The notes under the pieces: generated by a model | What the model saw: the letters and a program-made list of their open reading frames with translations, nothing else | The model's database searches: none | What the model was told of the DNA's origin: nothing | Translations under genes and position numbers: made by a program | Assembly (NCBI GenBank): GCA_039654915.1 | Contig: CM077596.1 | Location: 71,859,751 to 71,923,750, forward strand | DNA: 64,000 bases | DNA from: Aquilaria yunnanensis | Lineage: Eukaryota; Streptophyta; Magnoliopsida; Malvales; Thymelaeaceae | Direction: 5' to 3' | In this document: one piece after another, positions 48,579-60,341 of the stretch | Layout: the number at the start of each line of letters is the position of its first letter | Position numbering within the stretch: position 1 is the stretch's first letter

Positions 48579-49528
48579 CAAGGTTGTACCTTTCAAGTTT
48601 CGGGTCAGGTTCGGCCTAAACCCAACTTTTCTAAGCTCATAAGCAGCTGTTATTTCTTGGCCCAAACTCGAACCAATTTATATTCCCAACCTGAACCAAC
48701 CATAACAAAAAATATTGGATTAGTCAGGTTTAACCCTATATCCACCGCCACTTCCTTCGTTGGATCACCCATTTCATCTCTAATGACCCTTCATTGGACC
48801 ACACTTTGTTTCTGTTTAACGAACCAGAGCAGACAACAATGAACAGAACCAGTGCAAATAAGGATGAACAAAACCAGAGCAGATGAAAAACCATTGAACT
48901 AAGGGAGAGCAGATGAGGATGAGCACGAATCTTTCTTCTCATGTTTGCCTCGATGAGGGCGGGCACTTGAAGGTGAAGCAAAAAAGGGTGGTTGGTGGCG
49001 TGAAGAAGAAGCAATGGAGGGCAACCGACGACATGAAGGCAAGGCGATGGAAGGCAACCAACAACACGAGGGCAAAGTAAGGAGAGGGCCAAGCTAGATG
49101 ATGGCAATAGTCAAGTAGAACTTCTGCAGTAAAAGCACATGCGGTTAGGCGCAATGTGCAAGGTTAGTGAGGCTAGTGAGTAATGAATTTAAAATTAGTT
49201 AAGGATTGGGAATTAGGTTGGGCTTGGGATTTTTTATAGGTTGAGAATTAATTTAAGGGTTAAAAGTTTGACTGAGATAGGTTGAGGTAAGGATTAAAGG
49301 AGTTGGTGGCTAAAGATGAGCTAGGTGGGAATTAAAGAAATTGCATTTGGGTCATTTAGGTTGTTTCGGGTTGAACCTGAACCAACTTAATTTTTCTTTC
49401 TTTATATAAAGTCGTGTTTAAGTTAGCCTAAAATGTACATTTTCTTCTTTTTGATATGGCCTTAACCCAATTTTTTATGTAAGGTTTCAAGTCATATTTT
49501 AAGTTAAGGTTAGTCTATTACACCCCTA
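48579..49528. mobile_element. hAT-like MITE, about 950 bp
   Basis: 8-bp flanks CTTGCACG (48571-48578) and CTTACACG (49529-49536) match at 7 of 8. The right end ...TACACCCCTA and left end CAAGGTTGTA are degenerate inverted repeats (7 of 10). The inner part is rich in 'gggtt.gg'/'ccaaccc' motifs like the MITE at 43371. Confidence 0.65.
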
Positions 49529-49599
49529 CTTACACGATGAGGATGATTCCCTTTTATAATCATATTAGTCACCTTGACAATAAACACGAGGTCCCGATG

Positions 49600-51000
49600 G
49601 TCATGTCTATTTAGGGAGTGAGTCCTCTAGTGCCACTAACCTTGGTCAGGCTTTTAGTCGTCTTTGTCCCTTCTATGAGGCCTTTTTTCTTGCCTCCTAC
49701 AAGGTGAATCTATACGAGCAACATACTCCCTCAACTTTCCTGCCTTGACCAACTCCTCAATTAGGTCATATAACTACCATCATTTTTCCATATTGTGGCC
49801 ATTTTCCTTATAATAACAATGGTACTTTTTAGGGATTTTGCTCGCCTTCGGTTTTATAGGCTGGAGTCACCTTGTCACTAGGTTGTGCCTCTTTAAGGCA
49901 TACAAGATATTTGCCCTTGCATTGCATAACAGCATGTATAAGGTCTCATGTGCTCGACTTCTCTTTTTTAGATAAAGGCCCATTGTCATTTGGCTTCGGA
50001 TGTTTCTTTTAGGGGCCTGGCTTGTTGAGCTCCTCAATATGCATGTACTCTGTGGCTCAGTCAAGGAATTCCATGATAATCTTCATAAGGTTCTCGTGTA
50101 GGTTTCAAGCCAACCTAGAATCTTTCAATAAACCCTGGCTTGTTACAATGGGATGTAATTCAGGGGAGAGATTTTGTACCTAGATGGCCTGTGCAATGAA
50201 GTACCTCGTGTAGTGTCTTAAAGACTCATCTTTTTCATGTCATATCTTCAAAAGTTGAAACACCATTTTAGGGGTCAATCGACCCTTAAAAATAGTGTAA
50301 GAATGTCTGTGAAAAGTATAGGAATAAGTATAATTGATTTAGGAATGAGTAGAGCTAATAACCTTTACTTGTCCCTAGCTACATTTATTGCTGCCCTTAT
50401 TAGGGTTGAACTAAAGGCTCTACACACAACCACATTTGTGGTTCATTCCAGTCTTTTTAAGGTAATATATCGTTTTAAATGGTTGACAAGGTCTGTCAAT
50501 TCATTATATGGATAAATTTTGGGCATCCTGAAACCTTTAGGATTCAACACATTGTTGATGTAATTTGTGAAGGCTAGATCCGCATGCAGTCAATGCCTAC
50601 CATATGCACATGATTTTTAAGAAAGGGATTGGTTACCTTTAATTTTTCCTCTATTTGGTCTAGCTTCCCAAGGACCATATCAATATTACTCGTGTCCAAG
50701 CTACTTGATCATGCCTGGGATGTCTAGGGAAGATCTCTAGGTAAAGATTTGCCTATGCCATCAAGGGTAAGGCGATTTTTGGATTCCTCCTCTTAAGCCA
50801 TATGTAAGTTCTCCTAATCTCCTGTTGGACAATGGCCTTTGACTACTCAAATAGGCATATTGGAATGCTGGAATTGATTGATTGTCATCCAAAATAGCAA
50901 GACCTTTGCCCTTTTTCGGATCTCGATTAGGGTAATGGTGGCTCATTGCTTGTGGTTCTTTGTCTAACCTTTTGGTCGTAAGAGGCCCTTACCCATACTT
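49600..51000 (-). pseudogene. Decayed Gypsy-type gag
   Basis: The minus strand shows KYHCYYKENGHNMEK, then LYDLIEELVKAGKLREYV (49750-49830), matching the end of plant Gypsy gag proteins. Further right come EFLD, YMHIEEL (about 50040) and YTRYFIAQA, with VQNLSPEL-like gag-core pieces (50150-50230), and a Pro/Ser-rich head (50761-50946). Stops and shifts are frequent. Only scraps of gag are seen, no pol. Confidence 0.6.
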
Positions 51001-51109
51001 AGGGGTTTTGCCTTTCATTGACAATATTTTCAACATTGAACTTATCTTGGTTACATCAGGATCTCTTTGTATTTACCATGTTGATTCCCATAAACGATGC
51101 TAAATTGAT

Positions 51110-51478
51110 ACCCAATCAATAAAGCTACCGACCAAATCAGGCAAACCAACATCTAAGCTGTTAAGTGACGTGAACCAATAACCTGTGTACAAAAACACCG
51201 CTAGGGCCTCGGATGGTGTTTTTAAGGGGAACCCTCCAACTATCAAGCTAGTTCAATAAAGAGGTTGAAGTAGCTACAAAATATAGGGTTTCGGAACATA
51301 CCTTGAAAGTGCCACAGGGGTCCATTTTGTTAAGATAAATGTGATCTATTTGTGTTAAGAAGTGTCACTTATATAGGACTCTTATTCCTTGTAAGGCTAG
51401 GAATTAGCCTAGTGGAATGAACTTTTAATGGACCAAGCCCTGGTGTTAGGCTCTATGCCCATTATGGTATCAGTGGCA
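51110..51478 (+). repeat. LTR-like repeat copy 2 with primer-site-like end
   Basis: Uninterrupted direct copy of the repeat at 43190-44562. It ends at TGGTATCAGTGGC (51466-51478), close to the plant tRNA-iMet primer site. The gag scraps to its left are on the opposite strand, so they may belong to a different element. Confidence 0.55.
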
Positions 51479-53020
51479 TTTACTTATTAATACAGTTTCT
51501 TCTAAATTTTGTCTCTTTTAAGTAACTTATATATGTAAAAGTGTTATGAAGTCAAAGAGAATAAACATTCAAATTTGTACTAGATTGCAAGCTTTTGAGC
51601 TGATTGAAATTTGTTTTTGACATATGCATTATTGAACATACTTTTATAAAGTATTAGTGCAACCATATTTTAATTTTTTGACGAATTCAAAATTAATAAT
51701 TTTTTTATTAAGAATAACTGTGAAAAGACATGTAAAATATAATTACATGTCACAACATTCATAACTTTTGAAAAAATAAAAAATAAAAAATGACAGATGT
51801 AGGTAATATAAAAGTTACAATGGAGTGATTTTGAATATCTTAAAAAACATTATAGTAGCATATCAATTGGTTGTTTATTTATTTATTTTGATACTGAAAA
51901 TGACTTATACTAGCAAATCATTGGTAAATATATTTGTGAGTTTATTTTAAATAGCGGAGGTAATTTACCTATATATTGAAACTTCAAGTATTTTTTATCT
52001 ACAATATAAGAGCCTTTTGGGAAACGGGATTCAAACCCAATTATTGCAGGGTTCTTTGTTCCTTCGCGCCATCTATTGAGGACCAAAGCTATGGATCATT
52101 CACTCAAAACTCAAAAACGTCAAACAAAGAAAAAAAAAAGTTCATAAACAAACTCATATTCTTAAGTTTTTCTCAACAAGCCGTTCCAATTCTAAATATT
52201 TATCAACAAGAAGCCTAGTCCTAATTGAAGTGCTAAACGAATTCCGAAAATAACACAAGTTGGAATTTGGGGTAAATTGTTAACAGGTAAGTTATAGTTA
52301 TGGTTAGGTTAATTCTCAAATTCCGTAACATATTTTTAACGGTGAGTGCCGCACTAAACTATCAAATACCTCTATTAAACTTAATTTAGTGCAGTTTGTC
52401 TATTATTCTTTTAAGATTTCTCGATATCTTATAGTTATATTAAACTCTCACATACTTAAAGTTGAGCCATAAAAAAGAAGCTAGCTAAAATCTATTTCTT
52501 CGTTCACAAAATTTGAATATGAGACAATACTGAATTGATGAGTGAATTACAACTTAGCAAATTAAATTCATGAAAAATGTCATTGTTACCCAGTTGAAAT
52601 TATTACTAAAACTTTTATAGCTCTCGTAATCGGTAAAAGAAGAACAAAGTATGAATGTGATCGGAGAGCATGTTCTGGGAATTAAAGTAAAACAATTTTT
52701 GGCAATTAATGGACAAGCTTCGTCTTGTTGGACTATACCTTGAATCGACCGATATATGAGCTCATCATACTTTTCTCAATATTTTTGTTAAGTCAAGTAT
52801 AGATATAGTCGATAAGTAGCATAGGGATTATTCGGAGAGACAAAGGAAATCACAAAGATAAAAAGAAAAAGAAATCCTCTCGTTCTCTTTAACACACGCT
52901 TTCTTCATTTTGTTGGGACGTAAGGCGGTGCAGTTTAGGCGTAAAGGGCATTTTTGACATTACAGTGCCCTGGTAGTTTCTGTAATTTCGACCAACTTCG
53001 GGGGCAAGCTTTTCTCGGTA
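51479..53020. other. Intergenic and promoter region of the 53.4-kb gene
   Basis: AT-rich, no coding sequence recognised. The last few hundred bases should contain the promoter of the plus-strand gene that follows. Confidence 0.45.
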
Positions 53021-53024
53021 TCTC

Positions 53025-53032
53025 TATATATA
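53025..53032 (+). promoter_or_regulatory. TATA box of the 53.4-kb gene
   Basis: TATATATA in 'ctctatatatatccgg', followed about 30 nt on by a CT-rich stretch (53055-53130) typical of plant start sites and leaders. The leader to the ATG would be about 340 nt. It contains TGACGTGGCA (53368-53377), an ACGT-core element of the G-box/ABRE type, though inside the leader. Confidence 0.55.
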
Positions 53033-53398
53033 TCCGGCTCCCCACTTATTTCCCAGTCTTCCGTCTCATTCTAAAACTTCTCTGTCTCGCCCACTCTTAA
53101 TCGTTCTCTCTCCCTCCCTCTCGTTCTAATTTTGTTTCAATTAGACTTTATCTTGATAACTGCGGGTCCAGATTCCGGCCACTTATTTCTGATCCGTTTT
53201 TACCACGGTTCTCTTTTCACCGTGGTTTCGTTACTGTTACCGTTTTACCTTTTTTACCCTCGATTAAAAATAGGTGGCTTATTCATTTTCTTCTTCTTTA
53301 TCTGGACTGGGTCCATCAAGTAGGAAAAGGAAAAAGCAAAAAAGCCAAATTTCTGGGTTTTTGGGGGTGACGTGGCATGCGTGAAAGGGCAGGCCACA

Positions 53399-53845
53399 AT
53401 GAGCACCAAAACGATGCGTCTTCCGCCCAGGCGGGTCTCTATGCCCATCAACCATGTCAACAACAATAACAGCCACAAGCGCAAAGATCGAGACGGCTTC
53501 GAGCTCAAGCCGCCTGTGCCCAAATCCCCTAGGCCCACTTCGGTCCAGGTCGGCTCGCCCAAGCCGCCGGTGGACTCGAATCATCTCCTGGCCGGATGTT
53601 TTGCGTATGAGTTCCTGACCAGAGGCACGCTGTTGGGCCAGATGTGGGATACGGCTCGATCCCAAGCGCAGGCGGATGGTGCGAAGGAAGAAGCCGCGAG
53701 GGCCTGGAAAGCCGAGCCGAGGAGAGCCGATGCGGAGGGGACTTATCAAAGGTACGTGGAAATAGCGAGTTTGCTGAAGACGAGTGGGGCCCAGGTTCCT
53801 GGCATTGTTAACCCGAGCGACCTCGCTCGCTTGTTGCGTATGTGA
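53399..53845 (+). CDS. Small plant protein, possibly EDA6-like, 148 aa
   Basis: Intronless frame of 148 codons from ATG 53399 (context cacaATGag, A at -3). The frame is open a little further upstream but has no earlier ATG. Residues 1-50 are basic and Pro-rich (MRLPPRRV, KRKDRDGFELKPPVPKSPRP). Residues 58-82 hold the conserved-looking SNHLLAGCFAYEFLTRGTLL. The middle is Ala/Glu/Arg-rich, and the end has YVEIASLLKTSG and PGIVNPSDLARLLRM. I recall a family of short plant proteins with a 'LLAGYLAHEFLTKGTLLG...P.IVNP..LARFL' pattern, sometimes labelled EMBRYO SAC DEVELOPMENT ARREST 6-like; that name is uncertain and the function unknown. No signal peptide or membrane span. Codon use is GC-rich, unlike the flanks. 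AATAAA occurs at about 54127 and 54200. Confidence 0.82.
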   Translation: MSTKTMRLPPRRVSMPINHVNNNNSHKRKDRDGFELKPPVPKSPRPTSVQVGSPKPPVDSNHLLAGCFAYEFLTRGTLLGQMWDTARSQAQADGAKEEAARAWKAEPRRADAEGTYQRYVEIASLLKTSGAQVPGIVNPSDLARLLRM

Positions 53846-54945
53846 AATTGTTTTCACACGTGGGAGCGGCGAGACGTGGCTCTTTCTGATTCGCCTTTCC
53901 TCTTTTTACCCTCTTCTTAATTTTCTTCCTCCTCCAAGGAAATACTAATCAGGAAAAACCAAGGAAAAAGAAATACTGACAAAAATGAGTATTTTCTTTT
54001 TCTTTTTTCCTTTTATGGGAAAAATTCTTGCATTTTCCTTTGGAGATTTGGGAAGTTTTTCTGTTTGTGTACTGCATAGCGATTATTAGGTCAGTTACTT
54101 GCTTTCTTTTAAAAGAAGAAAAGAAAAATAAAAAAACAACTGTAAATTTTTATTTGTTCTTGTTGGTGGCTTGACTATCTACTGATATGCCAAAATAGAA
54201 ATAAATAATGAAAAGATGAAGGATATTTTATAACGAAAACAAAGTCTATGTCACTATTTATCAGGAAAAAAAAAGTCTATGTTACTATGTATTTGTTATC
54301 TTATTGGTTTTTTTTTTCACCCCATTTCCCTGTCATCCGATTCCGATGCTTGGCCTTCGGAGCAGGTAGGAAGTGAAAGTTATAAGTCTCGTCTTTTCCA
54401 ATTAAAAATTTCATCAAAGACTTTGTTATTTTTAATTTTATTGATTTTTTATTCAGATCCAATACTGTTTAAAAAATAAAATTCTTTAGAGTTTCAAACT
54501 CAATTTAAAAAAGTTAATAAAAAAAAGTATTTAATTTTAGATTCTTGATTGATATGAAAATAAAGTGAAAATTTAACAAAATCAAGAAAATTACATTAAA
54601 TTAAATAACTTAGATAACACAGCGTAAATTTGGGGCAATTTTATCTATCTTCAATGCAAATTTTTCTGTAATAGTGTTAATTTATCTCAAGTAAAAAAGG
54701 GAAAACGAAGCAAAATGATTTGCGATGGTCACGCATCACTAAGCGGTTGTCGATGTCATAAGGATAGATGATCATGTTAATAAAGATTTTGGCATAACGA
54801 GAGAATAAGTTACATCAATTTCCATCTCGTATAAATTAATATCAGATGTAATACTGGATAAACAATTTTATAAATGCCCAACGAAAATTGGCGTGCTTGC
54901 TGGTGTTGCAGCTAAATATGTTATAAAAAATGGCCGAAAATTAGT
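53846..54945. other. 3' UTR and AT-rich intergenic DNA
   Basis: The first few hundred bases should be the 3' UTR of the 148-aa gene. No other feature is seen. Confidence 0.5.
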
Positions 54946-55410
54946 CTATGCACCCATACTTTACTACTCCCAAACTGTTCAAACCCATAACAGCTCTAGC
55001 TAACCTTCTGCTCCCTCTCAAAACCTAACCCTGTGAATTACTTTTCTGTAAAACAATTTGTAGCAGAGTCCCAAGCAAGCCAATCCTCTCATCAGATCAA
55101 AGAGAAATCTCCAATGCCCTTATTAGCATATTCAGCCGAAGGGCCCTTTTGCTCGATAGCCCAGGATGCAGGCTCCCGCGCCAAAGTTGGCCAATAAGAT
55201 CTTGGAGACTGTATTAGACTCTCTTCATTTCTAGAAAAAAGGGCTCAATTTTTTCACTTGGGTATCCAACCAGAATGGGTACAGGCACAATATGTATACT
55301 TACAACGCGATGGCGTCTATTTTATCCCGGTGCTCGATGACAATGGTGACACCAAGTTTTTTGGTTCAAGGGGGCAAGCACGGGTTGTATGGATGAGAGT
55401 TCAGTGAGAC
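54946..55410 (+). pseudogene. Fragment of a PPR protein gene
   Basis: Several short frames on the plus strand together read as the N-terminus of an organelle-targeted pentatricopeptide protein: PKLFKPITALANLL, NPVNYFSVKQFVAESQASQS, SDQREISNALISIFSRRALL, PKLANKILETVLDSLHF, and NFFTW followed by QNGYRHNMYTYNAMASILSR. The frame changes at least three times, with an in-frame TAG after DSLHF and TGA soon after. Similarity ends near 55410, so most of the PPR array is missing. It is dead and truncated. The exact PPR orthologue is not identified. Confidence 0.7.
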
Positions 55411-56278
55411 GGTGGCAAGACTAAGTTTTAGTAGTGGATTTAAATAAAATTTATTTGAGTTAATTTCTAATAGTATGCATATAAATAAATATTATTTTGA
55501 GTAACATTTAGTTTTAATTTAAAATAAATTATCAAACTTTATTAATTTTTAAAATAGAGTATTTTGATAATCACTAAATATATTTGCTTTGTATTTAACT
55601 TTAGATTGAATAAGTTTTTAAAATTATTTAGAAACTTTAAAAATGAATTTTGAATGTGAAATATTATGACCACTTTTTTAGGTAAAACATCAAGATATTT
55701 AGTTAATTTTTCAAAAAAATAAAGGGTTCTCTCCTACTTTTCAAGGTGGATTGCATAGAAATATACTAGTTTTAGCTTTTTAGAATCTAATAATTGAAAG
55801 ATTTAAGAGTTTAATTTCACACTAAAAACAAGTAGAAAAAAAGCATATTTTTTTAACAACATTGACATTTTTATCAAGTATTAACATGGTTTTGCAAAGT
55901 TCAATGACTAAAATAAACTAACTCATAATTTGAGGGCTAACTATATCAATTAAGTAAAGTCGAAAAGCTAATGTTGCATTACAAAAATATTTGTAATAAG
56001 TGCACATTTAGTCCCATAATTTTTAGCGAATGTCTCACTAACCCTTTTTTATATTCTTCCATTATATCCTTCAGAAGGGGGGGACTTCACATACAGTCCC
56101 TAACTTCTAATTAAATGACCAAACTAGTATATCATATTATCAAATTTTTAAAATTTTCGAGGGGGGTGCCCACCCCTTAATAGTCCCGCCACTGCTCGGT
56201 AATGTCTCAATGAGAGTTCTGGGCATGGAGGTTTTGAATTCATGTTGTAATGTAACTCCTAGAAGGTTATTTGTTAGA

Positions 56279-57076
56279 TGGGGAAAAGTACCAAAGAACT
56301 CCCTATAATCATGGATGTGGACCAATTTGGTTACTATAGTTTTTTGTGGTTCTAGTTGCAAATTGAAATCATAGTTTGGGCCCAAATTGGCCACTAATAT
56401 TACAATTTGGTACAAAATATACCACTAGTAATTAAAACCCTTACAATAAATACATAAAGTTGTTGATTTTGAAATCTTAGGGTACTAATATAACTTTTAA
56501 CAAACTTTAGAAACTTTGTGTAGTTTACCATTTTTTTGTGCACAAGTCACTGTATCGGTTACTGCCGGATCCACCACTGATGACGAAGGCAAAGCTAAAT
56601 GAGGTAGCAATTAACATCACTATTTTTAAATACAAAAACTGTCATACCAAGAAGCAAATGATAAAAAACACATTAATATTGGATGAGTGAGTTTCATTTG
56701 ATCGGGGTTCAGGTTATCTGTAATACTAGAATGCGGTGACTAATTTAAATATCATTTCTAGAGGGACCAATGGTGTATTCGGTAAAGGATAGAGCTCATT
56801 GTCACACAAAAAAAATAAAAATGATAAATTATACACAATTGTTAAAGTTTGTTAAAAGTTACATAAGTAACCATAGATTTCAAAATTGATAACTTTCTGT
56901 GTTTACCATTAAGTTTTTAATGATTAGTGGCATATTCGGTATCAAACTATAACATTAGTTGTCAATTTGAGCCTAAAGTATGACTTTGGTAATACAATTA
57001 AAACCACAAAAAATTATAGTGACCAAATTGATTCAAGCCCAAAACTACAGTTAGTTTTTTGGTACTTTTTCCCTAG
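56279..57076. mobile_element. Foldback MITE, about 800 bp
   Basis: The left arm (about 56280-56560) and right arm (about 56795-57076) are reverse complements. Both start GGGAAAA(A)GTACCAAA at their outer ends and share 'ccaatttggt.actat', 'ttttttgtggtt', 'caaatt' and 'taacttttaacaaacttta'. Arms are about 275 bp around a loop of about 235 bp. I could not fix a target duplication. Long TIRs suggest a Mutator-like MITE. 55411-56278 shows nothing else. Confidence 0.75.
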
Positions 57077-58405
57077 CTAATAGACTATTCGATTGAGTTC
57101 AACTACTAGGTATATGTGTACACAACAATTATGACTAGAACTATTTATTGAAGGCTTTATCCAAGTTTGGTTTGGTTGATGTGGTTGAGATAAGATTGGA
57201 AGAGATACGTTAGTTTGGGTAGAGTCTTCATGAGTACAGTTTTACATGGTTGCTTTGGTTCAAGTGGGATCGTGTAGGACATGGTTCAATAAAAGAATGT
57301 TAAGTTTGTTGGATAAAATTTAAAAAACTTAAGGATTTTAATTTTGTTTAGGATTTAGTTGTAGCTTTCCTATATTTTATGATTTAGTTTTCCTAGTTTG
57401 ATGTGGTTTGGCTTTGTGCATGACCTATAGAAAGACTTGTTATGTTAAGGGTTTGATGTATCAATTATTGTGGAGAGACAATATGTAAGGGTTCTAGGAG
57501 TGATTTAAGGTCCAGAGGCCAGAAAGGGTTTAGACAAGAAATCTTTTGTGATTTTTATATCTTATAATTGTGTGGTGATATGATTATGCGGTTTATAAAA
57601 AATGTGTAGTGGATCTATAGACCAGCGTGAGCACACGAGCATACCTTTATTTCAATCTTTTTTATTTTTTATCTAAGTAAATTTCTCTCATCTATGTGAA
57701 TATATGTGCTAGTTAAAAGTCGAATCACGTTAAATTTGTGTGTACTAGGTTGATATATTTGTTTTCGTTGATCGTGATAAGTGTTTGTGGAACTATTCTT
57801 CCCAATGAGTAGTATCAAAGCTTTCGGTTTAGTTTTAGTGCAATGGAGCTTGTGATGCATTCTTGGCATAGTAGAGCTTTTGTTTGTGGTGTTGTTATTT
57901 GGAGTCTTATTTATGTTTTTTGGGCTCATTTGTGTTTATTGTTCATGTTTTGATGATGTTTGTGGCATTGGTGTTTATGATCATGATTGTGTATTCCTGA
58001 TGTGTTTTTATGATCATGATCGTATGTTCCTGATGTTCATGTTCATGAATAATTTGAGTCATTGGAAATTGTTGGATTTGTTGGCTCAAATTCAAAAAGT
58101 TTACAGATTTTTTTTTATTTAGGATTTGATTTAAGTTTTCATATTTGTTTAAGATTTAATTTTCCTATTTTAATGTGATTTGGCTTTATGTGTAGTATAT
58201 AAAAAGATTTGTTATGTTAGAATTTTGATGTATGTGAGAAAAACTAATTGTTGTGGAAAGACAAAATATGAGAGTTTTATGAGTGAGGAGAGATTCAGAG
58301 GAGGCTGAAGAGACTTAGGACGAGAAGCTTTTTTGTGATTCTCATATTTTGTAATTATGTAAAGACAAAACTACCGGGTTATTAACTATGTGTAAATGTC
58401 GTGAG

Positions 58406-60341
58406 ATAGAAGTTTATTAAAAAAACCTTCTCAACTTTAACTCCAATCTCACCAATAAGTAGAGGTAAGTAAAATTTCGGTTATATCCAAAATAATCGAA
58501 TAACCGAAAAAAATTTTGATTTTCGGTTATCACTTTTAAGTGAAATTTCGGTTTTCGGTTATAACCGAAAACCGATATATAAATTTGGTTCGGTTTACGA
58601 TTTCTTTCTATTGAAATTCGGTTAACAAAAATAACCGAAAACCGATATATAAATTTGGTTCGGTTTATGATTTCTTTCTATTGAAATTTGGTTAACAAAA
58701 ATAACCGAATTTTTATTCCACTAGTATTTATATTTGAGATTTTGAAAGAATTATATATGTGATAGATGTTTGCTATGTGCATGAATGTGATATTTGGACT
58801 TGGAATGAATTATAGATGTTTGTTAGGTGATTGAAATGTGTTTAGATTGAGATATATGATGAATATTTGAGATTTGAAATGTGTATACATAAAATTCAGT
58901 TAAAATTTGAATAACCAAAATTTTTTCGGTTTTCGGTTATTTCAGTTTTATCCTATATTTCAGTCTATTCGGTTATTAGTACATAAGACCGAATACCAAA
59001 TAAATTCAGTTATTTGGTTTCAGTTAAAACCAAAATAACCGGTTGAGCACTCCTACCCACAAGTGTACGGTGTCAATTGTAGTTACGATAAGTTAAGTGT
59101 CGATCCTACAGAGAATTGTATGGCAAAGAATTCCATCAAATACCAAGTACAATGGCCCTACTTTAGCTAGAGCAAACAAACCGTGGAAACAATGAATAAG
59201 AAGCTAAATTACCAAAATTATAGATCACTCAACCACCAAACCAAACAAACATAACTGCTATCCTAAACACATATTTACAAAGTTTCTATGGAATTCAAAT
59301 CAAATGGGCTGCTACATAGACATAGCTTTGACTTTGACACAAGTACCTATTTAACCCAAATCATGCTTCCTAAAAGTTGTAGGCCAGAAAACTCTATAGT
59401 ATGAACCCTTTTCTCCTAAGACATGGCCAATTAGTTCCTTAGAACGCTGTTAAACATTCTCATGTTAACCAGTTGTCCTAAAAAACTAAGGTCTTATAGA
59501 AATAATAGTTCTCTCAAATCTACTCATTACCCATGCTCTATTAGCCCTCTTCCAACCTTTGAAACCTTTCTCAAGCCTTTCATAAGTCTAACAAGTTGTT
59601 CAACACAAGTAGTTAACCAATGAAGAACACATTCAAGCATAAGTTAAAAGAGCCAACAAATCATGGAAATAATCAATGGGTTATGTATTTACAAGCATCA
59701 AATCATCCCTAATGATCCACAACATCCATAGAAATAACAAATCTATACATATTTACAAAAATCTCAAACTAAAGAAAAAGAGAAGTTAAGGTTAGAAGAA
59801 TCAAATCCAAGTAAAAATCCTAGTTGTAGAAGAGTTCTCACTCAATTCCAAGCAATAATCTCCATCAAATCAGCCTCCTAACTCTTTAATTCATGAAAAC
59901 CCTAAAAAAACTAGCTAAAACATGAGTCTGGAGTGCTTGGGATGGAAGGGGATCCTCCCTCGTAACTTTTTGCCAATTATTTTTTATAAACAGAGTAGGT
60001 CTCGGTGATGCGTCGCCAAGACTCGATAGCACGGATACTTTTCAGTATTTTAACAATAACTTTGCGCACATGTGTCCGATTGAGGAGATTCAATAGCTCA
60101 ATTGAAGCTAAGAAGAATGGCTACAACTTTTATGCTTTTATTAAAGCCTGAATCTGCCAAGAAAATGTCCAAAAATTGTTTGTAAGTTACCCCTCTTTTG
60201 CTCCAATCACCTTCACCTACAAAACATAAGAACAACACTAGAAGGACACTAAATTCTAACAATTATTGCTATTAAGTACATAAATAATGATTAAATAATA
60301 GACATGCCATGCACTTAATAGTAAGGGATCTGTTGGCTAAC
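58406..60341. mobile_element. About 1.9-kb insertion inside LTR 2 of the TRIM-like element
   Basis: LTR 1 has no counterpart of this stretch, and the flanks 'gtgag' (58401-58405) and 'atgag' (60342-60346) are a near 5-bp duplication. It carries the hAT-like MITE at 58460-59055 and about 1.29 kb of non-coding sequence with 'gtgtcgatcctacagagaatt'. Possibly a solo LTR; borders are approximate. Confidence 0.5.
58460..59055. mobile_element. hAT-like MITE with an internal 70-bp tandem duplication
   Basis: Ends TAGAGGTAAGTAAA... and ...GAGCACTCCTA are degenerate inverted repeats. Flanks CCAATAAG (58452-58459) and CCCACAAG (59056-59063) match at 6 of 8. The inside is full of 'cggttat'/'ataaccg' inverted motifs. 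Two tandem copies of a 70-bp unit (58561-58630 and 58631-58700) are nearly identical. Confidence 0.65.

Noticed and set aside
48736..49107. 123-aa minus-strand frame
   Set aside because: Low-complexity Leu/Ser/Pro-rich reading of the hAT-like MITE interior.
53279..53857. 192-aa minus-strand frame opposite the 148-aa gene
   Set aside because: GC-rich shadow of the plus-strand frame; no motif, and the plus-strand frame has the promoter, start context and conserved-looking segments.
57880..58122. 80-aa plus-strand frame rich in Cys, Phe and Val
   Set aside because: Low-complexity reading of the short interior and LTR 2 of the TRIM-like element.
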